Notes under the pieces: generated by a model | Database searches by the model: none | What the model was told of the DNA's origin: nothing | What the model saw: the letters and a program-made list of their open reading frames with translations, nothing else | Program-made: the position numbers and the translations under genes | Assembly (NCBI GenBank): GCA_020639095.1 | Contig: JACKHH010000005.1 | Span: 1-64,000 of the forward strand | DNA: 64,000 bases | Origin: Phycisphaerales bacterium | GTDB taxonomy: Bacteria > Planctomycetota > Phycisphaerae > UBA1845 | Direction of reading: 5' to 3' | Shown here: piece by piece, positions 1 through 9,988 of the stretch | Numbering within the stretch: the first letter of the stretch is position 1 | Layout of the letters: the number at the start of each line of letters is the position of its first letter

Positions 1-444
<444 letters not shown>

Positions 445-463
445 GGCAACGCGCAAAAAAGGA

Positions 464-504
464 CGCTACCGGTAAACTGGGCGCCGCCCACCTTACCGGT
501 AGCG
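464..504. terminator. Bidirectional hairpin terminator between thiC and the convergent gene
   Basis: A perfect 12-bp inverted repeat (CGCTACCGGTAA at 464-475 and TTACCGGTAGCG at 493-504) encloses a 17-nt loop in the 92-bp gap between the thiC stop and the stop of the convergent minus-strand gene. An A-run at 455-460 becomes a U-run after the hairpin for minus-strand transcripts. The position and symmetry fit a shared terminator. Confidence 0.7.
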
Positions 505-536
505 CAATCAATTCTGTGATATTGACGAGGTCGCTG

Positions 537-2564
537 CTACTTGATCACCAGCGGCGCGTCGCCGTTGATGAAGTACATCTGCACCTGCACGTCGTCGGGA
601 TAGTCGTTCGTCAGGTCGATGAAGGTGTCCTGGAGCAGCGTGTCACCGGCTTCATTCCAGCGGAGTTCAACCTTGGGGAAAATCAGCAGGCTGCCCTTTT
701 CGCTGGCGCTGCAACGATCGTTCGCAGCCAGCACGGCTGACGCGCTGTCGCCACTCTGCGATTGCGATTCCGCGTTCAGTGAATCGTCACCAACGGCTTG
801 CCGGGCGATAACGTGCGGCGTGCGCCCGCCGCCGATGTCGCCGGGGCGCTCGTCCGGTGGGGAGCCTGCGAAGTCGGCTTTGATCGTGGCTGCTTTGTAG
901 CCCATGCCCACGAGGTTCATGCCCGCGGTGTCATACCCATTGCTGTTCACCTGGAATTGCTTCATTGCGACGCCCAGCAGCGACGCGTCCTGGCTGAGGA
1001 TGTCGCGCGGATCGCACGTCGGGTCGGCGCCGCTTGCGGTCGGGTCCGCAGCCAGCGCGTTCTGCGTGCAGATGTCGCCCGGATCGTAGTCGAAGTCGCA
1101 GAGCTTGCTGGGGACACCCACAATCTGGGCTTTGCCCTTGGAGGTTTGAAGGTTATCAAGCAGGAAATGATTGGGGACGCCGTACTGACTCACAAACGTG
1201 CTGTCCCAGCAGGTGATGCAACGATCCATACCGGTCAGCTTAACTTCATTCTGATTCCAGATCGTGAAGCTCGCCTTCGTGGCGACGGGGCCTTCGGTTT
1301 CCTGGCGCAAATCCACGGAAACCGGCAGCAGCGTGAGTTCAGTGTCGAAGGTACCCCCGACGATGGAGCTGTAGAAATCGAGCAGGAGCGTTTCGTATCC
1401 CTGATCGTACTCGATGCCGTCGAGATCGAGTTGTCCCGGCGTGAGGCCGGTCGGGGCACCATTGGCTGAGCCGTTGACCACCGCGAAGCTGTACGTGGTG
1501 TATTCCCAAGCCGTACCCAGCGCGTAGTTGACCGTTACCGCGTCGCCCTTGAGATGATTCCACCGAATCTCAACACCGTTGGGATCAACCGCCCACGCGA
1601 CAATGTAGCCACGCAGCACGCGGTCGGTCGTTCCGTCCATCGCAGGGCGGCCCGGCGGCGTACCGGGATCGAGAATGGTGAATGGCGATACCCCCTGGGG
1701 CTGACCGGTGGCAGCGGACCAGTAGGTCGGCTGATGGCCTGTAAGGCTAATCCCAACATCAACGGAATTCCAACCGGGGTGGGCGCGTTCGCATTCAAAG
1801 TTGTCGCAGATTGTGCCGTCGCCGTTGTAGACGCCGCCGCGCAATGCGCACTCATCCGCCGTATTCAATTCGCACACGCCGTCGGCACAACACGCGCCCA
1901 CAGTTGCGGGGCACGCGATGCCGGTCGTGTTGATGCACGGCGCGCCTTCGGTTATCGAAAGAGTGAAATCACCGGTTTGATTGTTGAATCCGTGGACCAA
2001 AATGTGGTATGCCACGCCGACTTCCGAACACCAGGTGAATTCCGAGGTCAACCCGCAGCCAATGGCATCGTCATTACCACCCACGCAGGTCTGTGCGTTC
2101 GAGCATAGATCCGGGCAGGCCACTGCAGCCTCGTCCTCACAGATGCTATCCCACCCAACATTGCAGCAGAACGGGTCGAAGGCGCAAACGGCCGCCTCAC
2201 AGGTCGCGTCGTCGCAGCCCGGAATCGAACTCCCCGGGCAACATGAGGAGTATGCCGGTTGGCACTCACCACAGTACACGCTGAGTTTCGTGTCATAGTT
2301 GGCGGCGTTGCACGTCGATGCGGTCAATTGGGCGCCCGTGCCGACGACCTGATACCATACGCCCGGCGCGCCGATAAATGTGCCACAATCGGGAATTGAG
2401 TCAAATGTCGCGGAGCTTGTCGAACCCGCCTGCACGAACGGAACCGCTAGACTTGTTGCGGACGGACATTCGTCGTTGGACGGTTGCGCCTGCACGACAG
2501 TGGCCATCGCAAAGACAAGCGCAGCGATGTAGACTGTTCGCTTCTCGATCAATAGATGCGGCAT
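537..2564 (-). CDS. Secreted cysteine-rich protein, planctomycete type, with shared C-terminal module
   Basis: A 675-residue exported protein of unknown function. I start it at the ATG at 2564, which has GGGGA just upstream and gives a clear signal peptide (IAALVFAMATVVQA). The frame stays open further upstream, but that extension looks like random sequence. After the signal comes a domain beginning PSNDECPSATSL, interrupted by a cysteine motif (DPFCCNVGWDSICEDEA), then a second cysteine-rich stretch (CCADGVCELNTADEC). From about residue 262 (HPGWNS, near base 1781) to the end lies a module of about 415 residues that recurs in the next gene upstream. That module contains TGHQPTYWSA, a CITC pair and SEKGSLLIFPKVELRW. 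It is probably a surface or outer-membrane-associated protein. No enzyme motif is visible and I give it no function. Confidence 0.85.
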   Translation of the reverse strand: MPHLLIEKRTVYIAALVFAMATVVQAQPSNDECPSATSLAVPFVQAGSTSSATFDSIPDCGTFIGAPGVWYQVVGTGAQLTASTCNAANYDTKLSVYCGECQPAYSSCCPGSSIPGCDDATCEAAVCAFDPFCCNVGWDSICEDEAAVACPDLCSNAQTCVGGNDDAIGCGLTSEFTWCSEVGVAYHILVHGFNNQTGDFTLSITEGAPCINTTGIACPATVGACCADGVCELNTADECALRGGVYNGDGTICDNFECERAHPGWNSVDVGISLTGHQPTYWSAATGQPQGVSPFTILDPGTPPGRPAMDGTTDRVLRGYIVAWAVDPNGVEIRWNHLKGDAVTVNYALGTAWEYTTYSFAVVNGSANGAPTGLTPGQLDLDGIEYDQGYETLLLDFYSSIVGGTFDTELTLLPVSVDLRQETEGPVATKASFTIWNQNEVKLTGMDRCITCWDSTFVSQYGVPNHFLLDNLQTSKGKAQIVGVPSKLCDFDYDPGDICTQNALAADPTASGADPTCDPRDILSQDASLLGVAMKQFQVNSNGYDTAGMNLVGMGYKAATIKADFAGSPPDERPGDIGGGRTPHVIARQAVGDDSLNAESQSQSGDSASAVLAANDRCSASEKGSLLIFPKVELRWNEAGDTLLQDTFIDLTNDYPDDVQVQMYFINGDAPLVIK

Positions 2565-2879
2565 TTCCCCACTCCAGACAGGACCGTTGGGCGTCAATCG
2601 CCGGCTGTGCGCAGCGCAACCGGGGAACTTCCATGCCCGCTCCCTCCCGACTTCATCGCTGAGGCAAATCATCTGCGCACGAATCGCCGGAAACGCCCGA
2701 TGGTCTCCGGCGACTCGCCCCAGCTTAACGATTGGCGGCGCCGCACTCAAGCTGATTAGCAAGATGGGCTAGGCGAATGCGTACGACTAGCAGTGTGTGA
2801 TTGAAGCACTGCGTTAAGCGATTCGGGCTGCTACGCGCGTCGTGCGTGCGCATCCTTCATCAACCTTAGCGCGGCGAGC
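2565..2879. other. Intergenic gap between two paralogous secreted-protein genes
   Basis: These 315 bases separate the stop of the upstream minus-strand gene from the start of the downstream one. I see no ORF with a ribosome binding site, no RNA gene and no convincing terminator. It presumably holds the promoter of the downstream gene, but no clear -35/-10 pair stands out. Confidence 0.4.
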
Positions 2880-5800
2880 TTACGGGCCAGCCGCGACCGG
2901 CGGGTCGCCGTTGACGAAGTACATTTGCACGAGCACGTCACCGGGGTAGTCGTTGGTCAGGTCGATAAAGGTGTCCTGAATCAGCGTATCACCGGCAGCG
3001 TTCCAGCGCAGTTCGACCTTGGGGAATATCAACAAGCTGCCTTTTTCGCTGGCGCTGAGGCGTTCGTCTGCCGGTGCCGCGAGCGCTGATGCGGACGTGT
3101 CATCGGCTGCGATCTCCGCAGCGATTTCCCGGCTGGTGCGCTGCGGCGTACGCGTGCCGCCGACGTCGTCGGGCCGTTCGTCGGGTCCGGCGCCGAAGAG
3201 GTCGAAGCGAATCGACCCGGTCTGCGAGCCCATGCCCACGAGATTCATGCCCGCGTAGTCGGACATCGAACTGGATATCCCAATCTTCTTGACGACCACG
3301 CCGATCAGGGAATCCGCGACGCTCAGTTGATCGAGCGGGTTTGAACCCACCGGCCCGTCGCCGGGTTCGTAATCGACGTCACACACCTGGCTCGCGAGAC
3401 CGTCGATCTGCGCTTTGCCCTTGTCGGTCTGGAGATTCTCGCGCAGGAAGTGGTTCGGCGTGCCGTATTGGCTGAGCAGCGTGCTGTCCCAGCAGGTCAC
3501 GCAGCGATCTAGGCCGGTGAACTTCACCTCGTTCTGGTTCCAGATGGTGAAGTTGGCTTTGGTGGTGACCGGGCCACTTGTCTCCTGGCGCAGGTCCATG
3601 GTGATGGGCATCAGGGTCAATTCGCTGTCGAGCGCGGGTGCTGCACAATTGGCAATATGGAAGGGCGTTCCGCCCGAGGCGTAGAAGTCGAGGAGCAACA
3701 CGCCGTATCCGCGATCGTACTCCGTACCATTGAGAAACAGCGTACCGGGCGTGCCGGTGGGGGAGCCGTTGGCGATGGCGGGGTTGATCGTTTGAAATGC
3801 GTAGGCGGTGTATTCCCAAGCGCTGCCGCTGCCGTAGTTCACGATCGCGACGTCGCCCTTGAGGTGATTCCAACGAATCTCCTGGCCAAAACGATCAACC
3901 GCCCACGCGACGACGAACCCGCGCAGCACGCGCTCGCCCGAGCCGTCGGCGGCCTTGCGACCCGGCAATACGCCCGGGTCAAGCACGGTGAACGGCGCGA
4001 CCCCCGCAGGCTGACCGGTGAACGCCGACCAGTACGTCGGCTGGTGCCCGGTGAGTTCGATCTCGACGTCGGTGCTGTTCCAGCCCGGGTGACTGTCAAT
4101 CACCGTGAGCGTAGCCCCGCACGTCGAGACGTTGCCGCAGTCGTCCGTTGCCGTGAACGTCACGAAGTTGCCGCCATCGCAGGGAAAACTGCCACAAGGC
4201 AACCCAACCGAGTTCGCGTCATTGGTGATCACCGGTGTGGCGGTGCAGTTGTCGCTGGCCATGGCTTGGTCGAGCCACTCCGCCGGCGAGAAGCCAGGGC
4301 CGGTGCCCAACCCGCGATCATACGTCACGTCGGCGGGACATACGATGTCAGGCGGCGTGAGATCGGCGATGGAGTTCGTCGAAACAATCGGCAAGCCCGC
4401 CGTCCCCGCACAATCGGCATATTCAATCATCAACCCAATCGACGTCACGCAGCCATCCGTCGGCGATGCGGGCGGCATCAAGTCGCGCACAATGAGCGTG
4501 CCCTGCACAAGGACAGAATTGGTCGAAATGAACTGAATGTCGTACGTGATGCTATCCAACGTTGCGTTGGGCGGTACCTGTGGTGTGAGCACAATGCTGT
4601 TCGTGTCCACGCAGCAATTGTCGGAGATCGTTGCAGAAAATCCCAATGTGGCTGCGCAGTTGTCGTCCACAGCCACGATGGGGGTTGCTCGTACAGTGCC
4701 ACCCAAACCGCCGCTTCCGGTGGGCGGTGTTGCGTCGACCACGGTAACGCCCGATGTACAAGTGTCCGACGCGCCGCCCAGATCGTACACGGTCAGTTCA
4801 CAGGTATGCGGGCCAGGGCCGCAGATTTCGACCGCCGTCGTGCAGACATCAAGCACCGGCACGCCGTCGACCGCAGTGATGCAGCGCTGCGCAATCATGT
4901 CCGGCGGGCTGTTGGGATTGTACGAGCCGCCATCGATGCTGTTGGTCGTGACCATGGCGCAGCAGTTGCCTGCGGCAATCGCGTCATACGGTTTGCACAC
5001 CGCGACCGGGCCTGGTTCACATTCATCCGGCGTACCGTTGAGATTGAAGTCGATGCTCGTGCCACCGGAGATGTCGCACTCGTCGAGCGCGTTGTTCATG
5101 TTGCAGTCGAGTCCCAATGTGCAACTCGCGCAGCCAAATCCCTCAACCTGCTGGGAACAGATGGAATCCCAAGCAACATTGCAGCAGAATGGATCCCCGG
5201 CGCAAACGCAGGCGGTGATTGCGGGATTGCTGCATCCTGTTTGACCGGTGGCGGCGCAACAATTACCCGGCCCGATCTCGGCCGCGTCGTCGTATCCATT
5301 CGAGTTGCAATCGCGTTGCTCGTACGCGCCAATATCACAGAAGGTGTTTTGCGGACGCGGAACGCCGCGTTGGTCGACTGGCGCACCGCAACTGTTCGCG
5401 TCGAGGATGGCGTCGGCTGCATCGCTTCCGGGACGCAATGCGTGTGTGGCAGTTCTGCCCGGTGCGTTCAGTTGGAGCGGCGCCAGATTGGCATTGCCAG
5501 CAGGAATGTCGCCCGTCGCGGTGAGCAAGCACGTGTTGTCGCTGTCGAGGTTGTAGCCGTACGACCAAAACGCACCAGTGCCGCCATTGTCGCAATCCGC
5601 GCCGAACGCCTGATCAGCGATGATGGTGTTGGCCAAACCGATGGTGCCCGCGTCGAAATTCATGACGCTACCGCTGCCGTTCGACGAGAAGTTGTTCGAG
5701 ATGGTGACGTGGTTCAGGAAGTAATGTCCGCGAATCTCGTTGTACAACGCCGACCCGATCTCCGACGAATTCCCGCTCACCGTCGTGTTGGTGAGGTACA

Positions 5801-6896
5801 TCGTCCCGCCGTCAAAGTTCGCGCAGCCACCACCGGCAGTGAACTGGTCAATCGGATTGCGCGGACAGCGGTTGTCCCGAATGGTGCAGCCCAGCAGGTG
5901 CATGGTCCCACCGAGGAAGTTCTCCACGCCACCGGCATAACCGAACTCGTCGTCGATCACGCGATTGTTGCTGATGGTGGTTCGCTCGACGCGCATCATC
6001 CCGGAGACCGAATTCACGATCCCACCGCCATCGTAGTAGCCGACGTTGCCATCGATCAGCGAATCGTAGATTTCCATGGAGTCGCCGAAACGGTTGGACA
6101 AACCTCCACCCGAGAGTTCGGACCGATTGTTGAGCACCTGCACATTGCGAAACGTCATGTGTCCGCCGAGTCGGTTCGCACCGCCGCCACCGTCAAACAA
6201 ACACTGGTTATCCTGGATCGCCGAATCGACGACATGGAAGACGCCGCCGCCATCGTTGCCGATTCCACCGCCGGTGATGGCGCCGTTCGCCCGGACGTCG
6301 ACGCGACGAAGGTTGATGGTGGCTGCATGGTTGCGAATTCCACCACCCATGTCAGGTGTAGGGTTGATGTTGATCGCCCGGCCATGGCGGATGGTCATGT
6401 CACGAAAACCGACCGTGGACACGCCGTGTACGTCGAAGACGCGATCGATTCCGATTGCGACGCTCGGACCGGCTTCGACGATGGTTTCGGTCCGACCATT
6501 GCCCGCAATCTCAAGTCCGTTGCCTATGATGTCGAGGTCGCCGCGCGCATTGAAGTTCTCGCCGACGCTAATCGGGATGTTGACGAGGACCAGGCGGTAG
6601 ACATCGGGAGATCCGGCAAGGTCGGTGAAGATGATTTGGTCGGGGCCACTGCCCGCGTTGCAATCGCCGCTGGTCGTATCCGCGTCGAGATTCGCGTTCA
6701 TGATGGCTTCGCGCAGCGTACACAAGCCGTCATTCGCGGTGAGGTTGTCCACCGCGGTGTTGACCTCAATGACGTTGGCGCGCAACGCGCTGGTTGATAG
6801 CGCGAGCGCGGCAACAGCTACCGATAGCGCAATCATTTGACGCGCGCGCTGCGCGCGGATTTCGAGTACCGTGGCTTTTGTTGTGGACGCGTCCAT
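2880..6896 (-). CDS. Large secreted CSLREA / beta-helix / HYR-like protein
   Basis: A 1338-residue exported protein. The ATG at 6896 is chosen because AGGAGGAGG lies just upstream. The N-terminus has a basic stretch and then the hydrophobic segment MIALSVAVAALALSTSALRA. Residues about 40-60 hold a CSLREA-type motif (NDGLCTLREAIMNAN), followed to about residue 540 by a repetitive right-handed beta-helix with recurring GGGI.N and L.NT.VSGN turns. Next come dockerin-like, calcium-type segments (CNSNGYDDAAEI, CNMNNALDECDISGG), a CCNVAWDSIC motif, and two or more HYR-like beta domains (DNCTATPVITND, TDDCGNVSTC). The last roughly 400 residues from HPGWNS (near base 4091) repeat the C-terminal module of the neighbouring gene. 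It is probably a surface adhesin or polysaccharide-binding protein, inferred from domain type only. A 1046-codon antisense frame inside it is a codon-bias shadow. Confidence 0.88.
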   Translation of the reverse strand: MDASTTKATVLEIRAQRARQMIALSVAVAALALSTSALRANVIEVNTAVDNLTANDGLCTLREAIMNANLDADTTSGDCNAGSGPDQIIFTDLAGSPDVYRLVLVNIPISVGENFNARGDLDIIGNGLEIAGNGRTETIVEAGPSVAIGIDRVFDVHGVSTVGFRDMTIRHGRAININPTPDMGGGIRNHAATINLRRVDVRANGAITGGGIGNDGGGVFHVVDSAIQDNQCLFDGGGGANRLGGHMTFRNVQVLNNRSELSGGGLSNRFGDSMEIYDSLIDGNVGYYDGGGIVNSVSGMMRVERTTISNNRVIDDEFGYAGGVENFLGGTMHLLGCTIRDNRCPRNPIDQFTAGGGCANFDGGTMYLTNTTVSGNSSEIGSALYNEIRGHYFLNHVTISNNFSSNGSGSVMNFDAGTIGLANTIIADQAFGADCDNGGTGAFWSYGYNLDSDNTCLLTATGDIPAGNANLAPLQLNAPGRTATHALRPGSDAADAILDANSCGAPVDQRGVPRPQNTFCDIGAYEQRDCNSNGYDDAAEIGPGNCCAATGQTGCSNPAITACVCAGDPFCCNVAWDSICSQQVEGFGCASCTLGLDCNMNNALDECDISGGTSIDFNLNGTPDECEPGPVAVCKPYDAIAAGNCCAMVTTNSIDGGSYNPNSPPDMIAQRCITAVDGVPVLDVCTTAVEICGPGPHTCELTVYDLGGASDTCTSGVTVVDATPPTGSGGLGGTVRATPIVAVDDNCAATLGFSATISDNCCVDTNSIVLTPQVPPNATLDSITYDIQFISTNSVLVQGTLIVRDLMPPASPTDGCVTSIGLMIEYADCAGTAGLPIVSTNSIADLTPPDIVCPADVTYDRGLGTGPGFSPAEWLDQAMASDNCTATPVITNDANSVGLPCGSFPCDGGNFVTFTATDDCGNVSTCGATLTVIDSHPGWNSTDVEIELTGHQPTYWSAFTGQPAGVAPFTVLDPGVLPGRKAADGSGERVLRGFVVAWAVDRFGQEIRWNHLKGDVAIVNYGSGSAWEYTAYAFQTINPAIANGSPTGTPGTLFLNGTEYDRGYGVLLLDFYASGGTPFHIANCAAPALDSELTLMPITMDLRQETSGPVTTKANFTIWNQNEVKFTGLDRCVTCWDSTLLSQYGTPNHFLRENLQTDKGKAQIDGLASQVCDVDYEPGDGPVGSNPLDQLSVADSLIGVVVKKIGISSSMSDYAGMNLVGMGSQTGSIRFDLFGAGPDERPDDVGGTRTPQRTSREIAAEIAADDTSASALAAPADERLSASEKGSLLIFPKVELRWNAAGDTLIQDTFIDLTNDYPGDVLVQMYFVNGDPPVAAGP

Positions 6897-7208
6897 TGCG
6901 CTTCCTCCTCCTGGTTGAGAGCGGCGCGGACTTGCTGCCGGTTCGTAAATTGAATGGGAGAAGCGTTGCCCGATGCTGCACCACCGTCGCGTGATGGCGA
7001 TCGTTTCCCCTTTCTGGACTGGATGCAGGTATTGCCGTCGGTGGGATTCAGCGTAGCTGGACCATCCGCGCGGTAGACCCTCCATTTTCCCAGATCAGCC
7101 ATTCTAGCGATTTGCCCAAGCTTGTGGAACCCAAATGTTGGCCCGTGGGGGTGGGTGCATACCTGATTTGTAAAGCTACTCTATCGCCGATCCGCGTGCG
7201 GAGGCGGC
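6897..7208. other. Intergenic gap upstream of the CSLREA gene
   Basis: These 312 bases lie between the start of the large secreted-protein gene and the stop of a small membrane-protein gene, both on the minus strand. Frames across it lack ribosome binding sites and look random. No repeat, RNA gene or clear promoter could be recognised by eye. Confidence 0.35.
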
Positions 7209-7505
7209 CTATTTCCGAGACTTGCGAGCGCGGCTGGCCTCCTGCACGGCATGCTCGGCATCTTCGATTTCCTTGCGGTGTTCGCGAACGGCGGTGCGGA
7301 TGCCCAGGACGATGAGCACGATACCGGCAACGATGCCCAGGACGGATAGCCCGGTCTGGGTCTTGATGAAGATGCATCCCGCCACACACAATCCGACACC
7401 GGTGAGGGTGAAGAGATATTTCGCGGGCATGAGCATGATGATGACGACGTACGCGCTGAAGAGCAGCGCTATTGCGTTACCGCCGGGCAGGAGCCGGGAG
7501 AGCAT
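7209..7505 (-). CDS. Small membrane protein with three hydrophobic segments
   Basis: A 98-residue protein of unknown function. The ATG at 7505 has AAAGGA nine bases upstream. It has three hydrophobic stretches at about residues 11-26, 30-47 and 52-69, then a charged helical tail ([19 protein letters not shown]) ending in basic residues, probably cytoplasmic. The same frame stays open for another roughly 790 codons upstream, but that part runs antisense to uvrB and is a shadow, so the gene is much shorter than the open frame suggests. It is divergent from uvrB. No family is recognised. Confidence 0.7.
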   Translation of the reverse strand: MLSRLLPGGNAIALLFSAYVVIIMLMPAKYLFTLTGVGLCVAGCIFIKTQTGLSVLGIVAGIVLIVLGIRTAVREHRKEIEDAEHAVQEASRARKSRK

Positions 7506-7546
7506 GTTGTTGCGTCCTTTGTGACGTGTGTTTGGGGGATTGCCTT

Positions 7547-7577
7547 CACGGCCTTGCTGCGCAAGACCGTGCCACCC
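7547..7577 (+). repeat. REP-like palindrome, TGC-loop family, copy 1
   Basis: The element reads CACGG-C-CTTGC-TGC-GCAAG-A-CCGTG followed by GCCACCC: an outer 5-bp stem, a C/A mismatch, an inner 5-bp stem and a TGC loop. It lies just upstream of uvrB. Sister copies are at 17002-17032, 37588-37619 (inverted), 44217-44247 (inverted) and 44309-44338. Confidence 0.75.
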
Positions 7578-7688
7578 GTTGCCAACCAGGCTGGCGCTCG
7601 GTTGCGATGGCTCGCGTGGACCGCTTTCGCCAGCATGGATATAGTACCCCACGCATGCGGTCCCAGGAATTACAAAGCGAGGCGCGAA

Positions 7689-9755
7689 TTGGAACGCTTT
7701 CAGCTCGTCAGTGAATTCAAGCCATCCGGGGACCAGCCGCAGGCCATCGACAAACTCACCGGCGTCATCGAACGCGGGAAGGGCTGCGGTTGTCTGCTTG
7801 GCGTGACCGGTTCGGGCAAGACGTTTACCGTGGCGAATGTCGTGGCCAGGCTCAATCGGCCGACGTTGGTCATCTCGCACAACAAGACGCTTGCCGCGCA
7901 GCTCTACGAGGAGTTTCGCGAACTCTTCCCGCACAATGCCGTCGAGTACTTCGTCAGCTACTACGACTACTATCAGCCCGAAGCGTACATTCCCCAGCGC
8001 GACATCTACATTGAGAAGGATGCGTCGCGGAACGACGATCTGGATCGGTTGCGTTTGCGCGCGACGAGTTCGCTGGTATCGCGGCGGGACGTGTTGATCG
8101 TGGCGAGCGTGTCGTGCATCTTCGGGTTGGGGTCGCCGGATACTTACAAGTCGAGCATGATTCCGCTGGCGATTGGTGACGAGATCGAACGCGATAAGCT
8201 GTTGCGGCGGTTCGTCGACTTGCAGTACGAACGGAACGACATCGCATTCGAGCGCGGGCGCTTTCGCGTGCGCGGCGACGTGGTGGAGCTTTGGCCGGCG
8301 TACGAGCAGTTCGCGTATCGCATTGAGATGTTCGGTGACGAGATCGAGCGGTTGGATTTCATCAATCCGACGACGGGCGAGGTGCTTGCGAGCGAGGATC
8401 GGTTGTTCGTGTTTCCCGCGGTGCACTACGTCATGCCCGAGGATCGCATTGCAGCCGCTATCGCCGCGATCAAGGAGGAACTTGAGCTTCGGCTTATGGA
8501 ACTGAAGCGGCACGGCAAGCTGCTGGAGGCGCAGCGGCTTGCGGCGCGGACGAAGTACGACATCGAAATGATCCAGGAGGTGGGGTACTGCTCGGGGATC
8601 GAGAATTACTCGCGTCACCTCAACGGCTCGCCACCGGGTGCCAAGCCCTACACGCTCATCGATTACTTCCCGGAGGATTACCTGCTGCTGATCGATGAAT
8701 CGCACGTGACGATTCCGCAGATTCGCGCGATGTTCAATGGTGATCAGGCACGCAAGAAGGTGCTCGTTGATCACGGTTTTCGTTTGCCGTCCGCGTTGGA
8801 CAATCGCCCGCTGCGGTTCACCGAGTTCGAGGAGACGTGGAAGAACGTGCTTTTCATGTCGGCGACACCGGCACCGTATGAGCTGGAAAAATGCGGTGGG
8901 GAGATCGTCGAGCAGATTATTCGCCCGACGGGTCTGGTTGATCCGCCGATCGAAGTGTGCCCCGCGCGCGGTCAGGTGCCCGACCTGTTGCACCGCATTC
9001 GCGAACGGGCGGCCATCGGCGAACGCGTGCTGGTGACCACGCTGACGAAGCGCCTGGCTGAGGACCTCTCGCGATACATCAAAGAAGAGGGGCTGCGTGG
9101 GGAGTATCTGCACAGCGAGATCGACACGCTCGATCGTGTGGAAATTCTCAAATCGCTTCAGGGCGGTGAGTTCGACGTGTTGGTGGGGGTGAACCTGCTG
9201 CGTGAGGGGTTGGATCTGCCCGAGGTGTCGCTGGTGGCGATCCTCGACGCGGACAAGGAGGGTTTTCTGCGCAGCGAGACGTCGCTGATTCAGATGATCG
9301 GGCGCACCGCGCGTAACGTGAACGCACAGGTCGTGCTCTACGCGGATAAGATTACGCCGAGCATGCAGCGGGCGATGGACGAAACGAATCGCCGCCGCGA
9401 GATTCAGCTCGCGTACAACGAAGAGCACGGCATCACCCCGGAAACGATTCGCAAGGGGATTCGCTCCGGGTTGCAGCAAGTGCTGAGTGCGCGCAAAGTA
9501 GCAGCCGAGGCGGTGCAGCAGTCGGCTGAGCAGCTCGATCGCATGGAAGCCATCGAGCAGTTGAAGGCTGAAATGCTGGCGGCGGCGGAGGCGCTGGACT
9601 TCGAGCGGGCGGCCCGCCTGCGGGATCGCATCGCGGAAGTCGAGGAGCACGGCGATGGCGATACAGTCCCCTCGACCATGCTCGACATCACCCAGCCGAC
9701 GAAAGGCAAATCCGTCCGGCGTAAAGGACACCGGCACAACACGAAGCGGTTGTAA
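7689..9755 (+). CDS. uvrB: Excinuclease ABC subunit B (UvrB)
   Basis: UvrB is the damage-verifying helicase-like subunit of nucleotide excision repair. It is loaded by UvrA and then recruits UvrC. The protein shows [17 protein letters not shown] at the N-terminus, Walker [11 protein letters not shown] near residue 40, the beta-hairpin stretch [15 protein letters not shown], the DEAD-type box LLIDESHVT near 334, motif [11 protein letters not shown] near 535, and a C-terminal UVR domain ([13 protein letters not shown]) near 635. I prefer the TTG at 7689, with GAGG six bases upstream, because it puts FxLxSxFxP at the position usual for the family and gives 688 residues. An in-frame ATG at 7635 would add 18 residues. 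The gene stands alone. Confidence 0.96.
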   Translation: MERFQLVSEFKPSGDQPQAIDKLTGVIERGKGCGCLLGVTGSGKTFTVANVVARLNRPTLVISHNKTLAAQLYEEFRELFPHNAVEYFVSYYDYYQPEAYIPQRDIYIEKDASRNDDLDRLRLRATSSLVSRRDVLIVASVSCIFGLGSPDTYKSSMIPLAIGDEIERDKLLRRFVDLQYERNDIAFERGRFRVRGDVVELWPAYEQFAYRIEMFGDEIERLDFINPTTGEVLASEDRLFVFPAVHYVMPEDRIAAAIAAIKEELELRLMELKRHGKLLEAQRLAARTKYDIEMIQEVGYCSGIENYSRHLNGSPPGAKPYTLIDYFPEDYLLLIDESHVTIPQIRAMFNGDQARKKVLVDHGFRLPSALDNRPLRFTEFEETWKNVLFMSATPAPYELEKCGGEIVEQIIRPTGLVDPPIEVCPARGQVPDLLHRIRERAAIGERVLVTTLTKRLAEDLSRYIKEEGLRGEYLHSEIDTLDRVEILKSLQGGEFDVLVGVNLLREGLDLPEVSLVAILDADKEGFLRSETSLIQMIGRTARNVNAQVVLYADKITPSMQRAMDETNRRREIQLAYNEEHGITPETIRKGIRSGLQQVLSARKVAAEAVQQSAEQLDRMEAIEQLKAEMLAAAEALDFERAARLRDRIAEVEEHGDGDTVPSTMLDITQPTKGKSVRRKGHRHNTKRL

Positions 9756-9756
9756 G

Positions 9757-9843
9757 TCCGAACCGCAACGGTGAGGGAGCAGAAATCCGAGCCGCGACTG
9801 TAAGGGAGCAGAAATCAGAGCCGCGACTGTAAGGGAGCGGGAA
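9757..9843 (+). repeat. 29-bp direct repeat, three tandem copies
   Basis: Three tandem 29-bp units begin at 9757, 9786 and 9815, directly after the uvrB stop. The core reads AGCCGCGACTGTAAGGGAGC. The first copy is the most diverged (AACCGCAACGGTGAGGGAGC). An inverted copy lies at 9931-9955. There are no spacers, so this is not a CRISPR array. Confidence 0.85.
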
Positions 9844-9930
9844 TAAAGGAAGACGCCGATTCGGGCGAAGAACGCGACGACCATCGATAACCGTGCGCAC
9901 TTGCCGACTATTGGCTACGCTGTTTTCGTC

Positions 9931-9955
9931 CGCTCCCTTACAGTCGCGGCTCGGA
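9931..9955 (-). repeat. Inverted copy of the 29-bp repeat upstream of nadC
   Basis: The stretch CGCTCCCTTACAGTCGCGGC and the following TCGGA are the reverse complement of the repeat core at 9786-9814. Together with the tandem copies it could fold the 230-bp uvrB-nadC gap into a long hairpin. It ends 33 bases before the nadC start. Confidence 0.8.
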
Positions 9956-9988
9956 TAACGGAAAATAGGATTGAGTTCAACGCATACC

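Noticed and set aside
3657..6797. A 1046-codon open frame on the plus strand
   Set aside because: It runs exactly antisense to the CSLREA/beta-helix protein gene. It has no ribosome binding site, signal or family motif and an Arg/Val/His-heavy composition typical of a GC-rich shadow frame.
9757..9843. Possible CRISPR array
   Set aside because: The three 29-bp units are directly adjacent with no spacers, and no cas genes are present.
7506..9884. A long minus-strand frame continuous with the small membrane protein
   Set aside because: This part is antisense to uvrB and has no domain. Only the last 98 codons (7209-7505) have a ribosome binding site and a coherent membrane-protein pattern.
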